In this document: positions 34,452-39,308 of the stretch, one piece after another
Layout of the letters: every line of letters begins with the position of its first letter
Position numbering within the stretch: the first letter of the stretch is position 1
DNA from: an uncultured Alphaproteobacteria bacterium
Lineage (GTDB): Bacteria; Pseudomonadota; Alphaproteobacteria; HIMB59; GCA-002718135
Direction: 5' to 3'
Length of the DNA stretch: 39,308 nucleotides
Assembly (NCBI GenBank): GCA_902602885.1
Contig: CACKSM010000008.1
Location: 1-39,308, forward strand
Program-made: the position numbers and the translations under genes
Notes under the pieces: generated by a model
Database searches by the model: none
Seen by the model: only the letters and a program-made list of their open reading frames with translations
Told to the model about the DNA's origin: nothing

Positions 34452-35372
34452 ATGACAAAATTATTGTCAACTGAGCAAATGGCAGAATTTGCAAATAGTG
34501 GCTGTCTTTTTTTTGAAGGTTTAATTGATGAAGATATCAATAAAGAATTTTTAAATGATATTGGGCATACTGATATTGATGATGTTGATAATATTCAGCA
34601 CTACTTTCAAAATATAAAATCCTCTAGTAGTATACCTAGAATACCTGCTGGGACTGCATTGAAAGATGCCTACCCTTTAAACTCTCCTTTGGAAAAAATA
34701 TTTAAAAATGAAATTGTCTCAGGAGCAATCAATAGTTTAGTTGGTTCAAAAACTGTAGTTGACCATCAATTTCTTCACTTAACATTTCCTTCTAAATATT
34801 ATGCAAAAGCAAATCAAAGACAAATGTCACAAGTTAATCATCAAGATAGCACAATTGATCCAAGAACTACTTTCGATATCCAATTATTTTACTTTCCAAC
34901 TGCTGTTACTAAAGAAATGGGTGGTACAAGATATATTCCTGGTACACATTTAAGAATTGTAAATGAAATGGGAATCGCAAAATATCAAAATATAAAAGGA
35001 CAAAAAAATATCATATGTAAAGCAGGTACAATAGGAATTTTTCATAATGGATTGTGGCATGGTGCTGGAGTTAATTTTTCAGATGATATCAGATATATGT
35101 TTAAAGTAAGATTACAGCCTACTGAGAAACAGGAACTATTATGGGATCCTGAAAAAAAATATCAACCTTTACCAAACCGAGCTTTGTATTGGACTGATGA
35201 AACTAAGGATCAAACTATCAATGATATTTTAATGAGGTCCTATCCTTGGCAAGAAGCAGATACTAATAGACTTGATAAAATAAATGTTGTCAAGTTTTGG
35301 AGGTTATTAACTGGTCACAAGAAAATGGATGTCGACTATTGGCTTACAAGAATTGAAAACGAATTATATTAA
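34452..35372 (+). CDS. PhyH-family dioxygenase 2
   Basis: A 306-residue Fe(II)/2-oxoglutarate dioxygenase with His130-x-Asp132 (NHQDS), His203 (LWHGAG) and Arg214 forming the iron and co-substrate sites. It differs strongly from the PhyH protein at 21160. GAAGGAG, within the previous gene at about 34434-34440, may be its ribosome site. It is the last gene of the sulfatase operon, and its stop shares TTAA with the convergent fifth sulfatase. It may oxidise the desulfated product, or it may cleave a sulfate ester oxidatively. Confidence 0.85.
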   Translation: MTKLLSTEQMAEFANSGCLFFEGLIDEDINKEFLNDIGHTDIDDVDNIQHYFQNIKSSSSIPRIPAGTALKDAYPLNSPLEKIFKNEIVSGAINSLVGSKTVVDHQFLHLTFPSKYYAKANQRQMSQVNHQDSTIDPRTTFDIQLFYFPTAVTKEMGGTRYIPGTHLRIVNEMGIAKYQNIKGQKNIICKAGTIGIFHNGLWHGAGVNFSDDIRYMFKVRLQPTEKQELLWDPEKKYQPLPNRALYWTDETKDQTINDILMRSYPWQEADTNRLDKINVVKFWRLLTGHKKMDVDYWLTRIENELY

Positions 35373-36874
35373 TTGAAATCTCTTTCATCACCTTTTAATG
35401 GAACAACATCACAAGTTTCTTGATACCATGAAAGCATTTTATCTTTTAGTTTTTTAAGTTCTGACCCATATTTAGGATCATCAATAACATTATTAATTTC
35501 TCCAGGATCTTCGATTAAATTATAAAACTCATCTTTCTCGTAAGCTCTTTTAATATATTTAAATTTTTTATTTCTGCACATTGTTGCTTTAGTATGCATT
35601 AAAATTTCATCCTCTTGACCTTGTAAACTAACTCTAGGATAATAAAGACCATGGGGTAATTGAAGACTTTGATTTTCACTTGCTTGTCTTTCTAATCTAA
35701 GTCTACCACCCTCCGTAAATACTTCTTCTCTATGATTATCAGTTTTCTGTTCAATAAAATTTTTAATACTTTTGCCAAAATGCCAATATGAGGGCTCGAT
35801 ATTACTGTAATCATATATGGTTCCAGCAATATCAATTAATTCAATCATTGTATCGCTTACTCCATTTAATGTATTTTCACTTTTTGGCGGTTTAATAATA
35901 AGAGGAACATTAGTAAGACAGTCTTGAAAAGTATTTTGTGTTTTTTCAACTAAATTATAATCACCTGTGAAGTCACCATGATCAGATAAAAAAATTATTA
36001 AAGTATCGTCATACAAATTATTTTTTTTTAGTTGATTGACCAAAAGTCCAAATTGATAATCTACTCTTGCACACATACCAAGATATACCGCTCGTAATTC
36101 ATTCCAACGTTCATCGGTCCAATCTTGCATTCTTTGTCCATCCATAATTCCTTTTAAAAGACTTGGCTTGTCTTCCCAATTTTTGTATTGATATCTATTA
36201 GGTATTACGCTTCGATCAATTGAAGAGAACCATGGATCCTCTACACAGTAAGGAGGATGCGGATAACCAAGTGGTAAAAATAAACAGAATGGTTTATCTT
36301 CTTTATAATCTTTTATAAAATCTAATGCTCCATAAACCATGGACCAATCGTCATCGAAATAAATATCTTTATCTTTTTTATCTAATTTTCCTTTGAAGAA
36401 ACTATAATAATTATCTCCATCTTCAGGTCCTCGCCATGATAGATCTCCTCCATGAGTACCAGGTTGTTGAGTGTAGCCCCAATTTTGAAAATCTCTATCC
36501 GTTGGTTCAAAATAAATATCACAATGATTACGATAACCCTCTTGTCCTGCTATCAAATCATTTTTTCCACCCCACCATATAAAGTAATCTTTGTTTTTTA
36601 GTTCGGATAAAATACTAGAGTCTCCTTGATCAGTATGTAGCATATAATGCATTGTTCTATGACCATGTACATGTGGATACCAGCCAGTCATAAATGAACA
36701 ACGACTTGGTGTACAAACTGTTGCTTGGCAAAAAGCATTTTTAAATGCAACTGCGTCTTCTTTGATTATACTATCCAAATTAGGGGTTTGTGCGCCAGGA
36801 TATCCAAGATATCCAAGCATATCCCCTCTCCACTGGTCAGGATTAAATATTAATATGTTTGGTTTATTCTTCAT
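35369..36874 (-). CDS. Cytoplasmic sulfatase 5 (Cys-type, CTPSR)
   Basis: A 501-residue sulfatase with Cys54 in CTPSR (54-58), the N-terminal FNPDQWRGD metal motif and Asp298/His299 (LSDHGDFTGD). The GKxH position reads GKND (103-106). No signal peptide: the metal strand begins at residue 6. It is encoded opposite to the other four and diverges from a further binding-protein gene. It is therefore under separate control and may answer to the same inducer as that importer. It is not an adjacent duplicate of sulfatase 1 despite the same CTPSR. Confidence 0.87.
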   Translation of the reverse strand: MKNKPNILIFNPDQWRGDMLGYLGYPGAQTPNLDSIIKEDAVAFKNAFCQATVCTPSRCSFMTGWYPHVHGHRTMHYMLHTDQGDSSILSELKNKDYFIWWGGKNDLIAGQEGYRNHCDIYFEPTDRDFQNWGYTQQPGTHGGDLSWRGPEDGDNYYSFFKGKLDKKDKDIYFDDDWSMVYGALDFIKDYKEDKPFCLFLPLGYPHPPYCVEDPWFSSIDRSVIPNRYQYKNWEDKPSLLKGIMDGQRMQDWTDERWNELRAVYLGMCARVDYQFGLLVNQLKKNNLYDDTLIIFLSDHGDFTGDYNLVEKTQNTFQDCLTNVPLIIKPPKSENTLNGVSDTMIELIDIAGTIYDYSNIEPSYWHFGKSIKNFIEQKTDNHREEVFTEGGRLRLERQASENQSLQLPHGLYYPRVSLQGQEDEILMHTKATMCRNKKFKYIKRAYEKDEFYNLIEDPGEINNVIDDPKYGSELKKLKDKMLSWYQETCDVVPLKGDERDFN

Positions 36875-37000
36875 TAAAAACCTTTCGTTAATCTTACAGC
36901 ATAAATCGCTGGTTTTAAGCTAAAAATTGACTTTTTTTAGTTTAAAAAAAATTGTTAAGTGTTATAAAATTTAGAATACGATAATCTATGGGAGGATTAG
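36875..37000. promoter_or_regulatory. Divergent control region, sulfatase 5 / binding protein 4
   Basis: These 126 bases separate two divergent genes and should contain both promoters. GGAGG at 36991-36995 is a strong ribosome site for the rightward gene. Near it are GATAAT (36980-36985) and TATAAA (36963-36968) as possible -10 elements, and TTGACT lies at 36927-36932. None of these pairs at 16-18 bases, so no promoter is assigned. No clear inverted-repeat operator is seen. Confidence 0.4.
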
Positions 37001-38251
37001 ATGAAATTATTAATTAAGTTATTTTTTTCAATTATAATTTTAGCTTCTTTTAGTTCAGCTAAAGCTGATACTATTAAGTGGCTACATCTTTTTTCTGATG
37101 ACGATTTAAATATGCCTGGTATGTTGCAGGCTGTAAAAGAGTTTGAAGAAAAAACAGGACATACTGTTGAGATGCAGTATCTAGAAAATGAATCTTTTAA
37201 AGCAAAGTTACCAACTATGCTTCAATCAAATGATAGACCTGATATTTTTTATAGCTGGAGTGGTGGAGTTATGTATGATCAAGCTGAAGCAGGATTTTTA
37301 AGAGACATATCTGATCTTGTTCCAGATAGTTATCTTGATACTGTTAGTGCTGCAGCAGCTGATGCGTTTACATATAATGGACAAAGAGTAGGTTTGCCAA
37401 AACAAGTAGCACAAGTAGCTTGGTGGTATAATAAAGATTTAATCAATCAAGCAGGAGTTGATGTTTCATCAATTAAAATGTGGGATGATCTTTTGTCAGC
37501 AGTAAAGCAAATTAAAGCTGCTGGAATAACTCCAATTTGTCTAGGCGGTAAAGATAAATGGCCTGTGCATTTTATATGGACTCATCTTCATATTAGAAAT
37601 GGTGGTAAAGCTTTATTCCTAGATTCTCTAAATAATGGAGGATGGGACAGACCAGAATACATAAAATCAGGTGAGCAAATGCTTGAGCTTGTCGCTTTAG
37701 AACCTTTCCAAAAAGGATTTTTAGCACACACTTGGCCCGATCAAGCTGGTTTCTTTGGTGATGGAAAATGCGCTATGGCATTCATGGGTAACTGGATGTA
37801 CGGAGCTCAAAAAGGAAACAGTGCAAGCGGTGAAGGCCTTGGTGATGATAACATGGGAATGTTTAATATGCCAATGACAGCTGGTGGTCTCGGTAATCCT
37901 GGAGATACACTAGGTGGTATTAATGGTTGGTTATTTTCAAGTTCCGCACCTGACTCAGCGGTTGAGCTTATAATGCATTATACAAATAAGCAAATTCAAT
38001 CAGCTGATGCTGCTGCAGGCGCTTATATTCCAATTGTAAAAGGTGCAGATGCATCTATTCAAAACCCATTTCTTAAACAAGTAGCTAAGAATATTGCAAA
38101 TTCAGAATATCATCAAATTTTCTATGATCAGTTTTTAGGAGCTGACATTGGAAGAGTTGTAAATGATGTATCTACGGATTTAGCTGCAGGAATCATTACT
38201 CCTGAAGAGGCTACTCAAGCTGTTCAAGAAGCTTGGGAATTTAATCAATAA
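37001..38251 (+). CDS. MalE-type periplasmic sugar-binding protein 4
   Basis: A 416-residue family 1 substrate-binding protein with a Sec signal peptide, cleavage expected after Ala-Lys-Ala near residue 22. The mature part starts DTIKWLHLFSDDD; later come the RPDIFYSWSGG hinge and GLPKQVAQVAWWYNKD. In the C-terminal lobe GKCAMAFMGNWMYG and GGINGWLFS are typical. The strong GGAGG supports abundant translation. It heads a second MalEFG-type importer, next to a sulfatase transcribed the other way. Confidence 0.9.
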   Translation: MKLLIKLFFSIIILASFSSAKADTIKWLHLFSDDDLNMPGMLQAVKEFEEKTGHTVEMQYLENESFKAKLPTMLQSNDRPDIFYSWSGGVMYDQAEAGFLRDISDLVPDSYLDTVSAAAADAFTYNGQRVGLPKQVAQVAWWYNKDLINQAGVDVSSIKMWDDLLSAVKQIKAAGITPICLGGKDKWPVHFIWTHLHIRNGGKALFLDSLNNGGWDRPEYIKSGEQMLELVALEPFQKGFLAHTWPDQAGFFGDGKCAMAFMGNWMYGAQKGNSASGEGLGDDNMGMFNMPMTAGGLGNPGDTLGGINGWLFSSSAPDSAVELIMHYTNKQIQSADAAAGAYIPIVKGADASIQNPFLKQVAKNIANSEYHQIFYDQFLGADIGRVVNDVSTDLAAGIITPEEATQAVQEAWEFNQ

Positions 38252-38260
38252 CAAAATCTT

Positions 38261-38285
38261 AGGGCTCTTTAAATTAAAGAGCCCT
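38261..38285 (+). terminator. Intra-operon hairpin after binding protein 4
   Basis: A perfect 10-bp stem AGGGCTCTTT (38261-38270) with AAAGAGCCCT (38276-38285) and an AAATT loop. The tail (CTTCATTG) is poor in T, so it is more likely a 3' stabiliser or weak attenuator than a full terminator. The permease ATG follows at 38296. Confidence 0.75.
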
Positions 38286-38295
38286 CTTCATTGCT

Positions 38296-39195
38296 ATGAG
38301 ATCACCAAAATTAGATGCACTACTTAGTAGATATTATACAATAATAATTTTTTTAATACCTGCTTTAACAATATTTACTTTGTTTGTAGTACTTCCAATA
38401 GGAGAAGCTGCTTATTACAGTTTTTTTAGATGGAATGGCTATGGTGCACCAGAAAAATTTGTTGGTTTTAAAAATTATGAATTTTTATTCAAAAATAGAG
38501 TGTTTATTATGTCACTCAAAAATAATTTTTACATAATTGCCATATCATTATTTGTTCAGTTACCATTTGCTCTTTTAATTGCTTTAATGATTTCAGATAA
38601 ACTAAGAGGAGCAGCTTTTTTTAGAACAGTTTTTTTTCTTCCATTTATTTTAGCAGAAATAGTTACAGCGTTAATCTGGGCATACATCTATGATGGTAAT
38701 TATGGTTTAGTTGCAGCAATATGGGGATTTTTTGGTGCAGAAGCACCATTTGTACTTGGTGATAAAGATTGGGCATTAGTAGCAATTTTAATTGTTATAT
38801 TTTGGAAGTTTTTTGGAATTCATATGATGATTTATATTGCAGGATTGCAAGCTATCTCAAAAGAAGTTTTAGAAGCAGCTAAAGTAGATGGGGCAGGCCC
38901 AATAACAACTGCCTTTAGAATTAAAATACCAATGCTTATTCCAACAATTAAGCTTTCAGTTTTTTTATCACTATTAGGTAGTTTACAGCTTTTTGATATT
39001 ATAATGCCGCTGACTGGAGGAGGACCTTCAAATGTAACACATTCGATGGTCTCTTATTTATATTACTTTGGTGTAATGCGAATGAAAGTTGGATTTGGAA
39101 GTGCAGTAGGAGTTGTAATATTTTTAATTTGTTTATTTATTGCAATCGGCTATCAAAGAACATTAATGAGAGATGATAATGAAAACAAATTTTAG
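38296..39195 (+). CDS. MalF/UgpA-type ABC permease 2
   Basis: A 299-residue inner-membrane permease with about six membrane segments and the EAA loop LEAAKVDGAGPITTAFRIKI near residues 196-215. There is no Shine-Dalgarno, and the start is 10 bases after the hairpin. It is partner to the binding protein before it and to the truncated permease after it, whose gene starts 17 bases before this one ends. It belongs to the same family as the permease at 26426 but is only distantly similar. Confidence 0.9.
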   Translation: MRSPKLDALLSRYYTIIIFLIPALTIFTLFVVLPIGEAAYYSFFRWNGYGAPEKFVGFKNYEFLFKNRVFIMSLKNNFYIIAISLFVQLPFALLIALMISDKLRGAAFFRTVFFLPFILAEIVTALIWAYIYDGNYGLVAAIWGFFGAEAPFVLGDKDWALVAILIVIFWKFFGIHMMIYIAGLQAISKEVLEAAKVDGAGPITTAFRIKIPMLIPTIKLSVFLSLLGSLQLFDIIMPLTGGGPSNVTHSMVSYLYYFGVMRMKVGFGSAVGVVIFLICLFIAIGYQRTLMRDDNENKF

Positions 39196-39308
39196 AACTT
39201 ATTATTTATACCTTCTTCTATTTTTTTTAGCTGGAGTAATTATCATTCCCTTATATGTTTCAGTAATTGGTGGATTTAAACATACAGGTGAATTAAGAAC
39301 AAACTCGT
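39179..39308 (+). CDS. MalG/UgpE-type ABC permease, cut by window edge
   Basis: An ATG at 39179 opens a frame that runs to the right edge and gives 43 residues. It starts MKTNFRTYYLYLLLFFLAG, with a first membrane segment, and continues to VSVIGGFKHTGELRTNS. Hydrophobic N-terminus, the SxxGGFKxxxEL pattern just after the first membrane segment, and position fit the second permease of a MalFG pair. The 17-base overlap with the previous gene is somewhat larger than elsewhere in the window. Confidence 0.8.
   Translation, partial: MKTNFRTYYLYLLLFFLAGVIIIPLYVSVIGGFKHTGELRTNS

Noticed and set aside
28191-36874. Defence-type or secondary-metabolite island
   Set aside because: All the genes belong to catabolic and transport families; no nuclease, methyltransferase, NRPS/PKS or toxin motifs are present.
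36927-36968. TTGACT ... TATAAA as a sigma-70 promoter for binding protein 4
   Set aside because: The spacing is 30 bases, far from 16-18. The matches are expected by chance in such AT-rich sequence.
1-39308. CRISPR arrays, tRNA or rRNA genes, insertion sequences, prophage genes
   Set aside because: No regularly spaced repeats, no cloverleaf or rRNA sequence, and no transposase or integrase was seen on either strand.

Overview
The window is AT-rich by eye and gene-dense, with almost every gene on the + strand. Gaps are mostly under 100 bases and none exceeds 300. Many genes overlap by 1-17 bases. The gene set is sugar and sugar-acid catabolism, RbsABC-type and MalEFG-type ABC importers, sulfatases and PhyH oxygenases. 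Together with the compact style this suggests a streamlined, AT-rich marine alphaproteobacterium (SAR11-like, or a lineage such as HIMB59/AEGEAN-169). That placement is inference from style and gene content; no rRNA or phylogenetic marker is present.

Layout. (1) 1-714: two pieces of a MalK-type ABC ATPase meet head to head at about 282-285. This is a fold-back inversion, either a real rearrangement or an assembly/amplification chimera. (2) 711-1813: an RraA-family gene converges on a MaoC hydratase gene. (3) 1862-9855: a tight eight-gene operon holds a second MaoC protein, a substrate-binding-protein-like protein with no signal peptide, a CaiB-type CoA-transferase, a mandelate-racemase-family enzyme, L-fuconate dehydratase, an SDR, an FAH-family hydrolase and L-lactate dehydrogenase. 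The last four make an L-fuconate to pyruvate + L-lactate to pyruvate route. (4) 9916-10236: a Rieske-like protein in which both cluster-binding His are Cys. (5) 10233-18232: two 2-hydroxyacid dehydrogenases, IolD, an RbsABC-type importer and a Gfo/Idh/MocA dehydrogenase, suggesting cyclitol or sugar use. (6) 18344-24327: a second RbsABC-type importer runs into three non-heme-iron oxygenase-type genes of different families (PhyH, membrane desaturase/hydroxylase, DUF1479). (7) 24329-36874: a glyoxalase, a Tat-exported MalE-type binding protein with two permeases, then four sulfatases, a 92-residue unknown and a second PhyH protein, with a fifth sulfatase converging on them. (8) 37001-39308: another MalEFG-type importer, cut by the right edge.

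How it may work together. The importers would bring small sugars, polyols or their sulfate esters into the cytoplasm. All five sulfatases begin directly with their first metal-binding strand and have no room for a signal peptide, so desulfation is predicted inside the cell, after uptake. The released deoxy-sugar or polyol could then be oxidised by dehydrogenases and oxygenases and drained through the fuconate and inositol-type pathways. L-fucose dehydrogenase, the lactonase, the formylglycine-generating enzyme, the remaining iol genes and an intact CUT1 ATPase are not in the window.

Four extracytoplasmic binding-protein genes share one expression layout: a strong GGAGG-type ribosome site and a GC-rich hairpin just after the stop codon. 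Three of the four convergent gene pairs end on a shared TTAA that encodes both stop codons.
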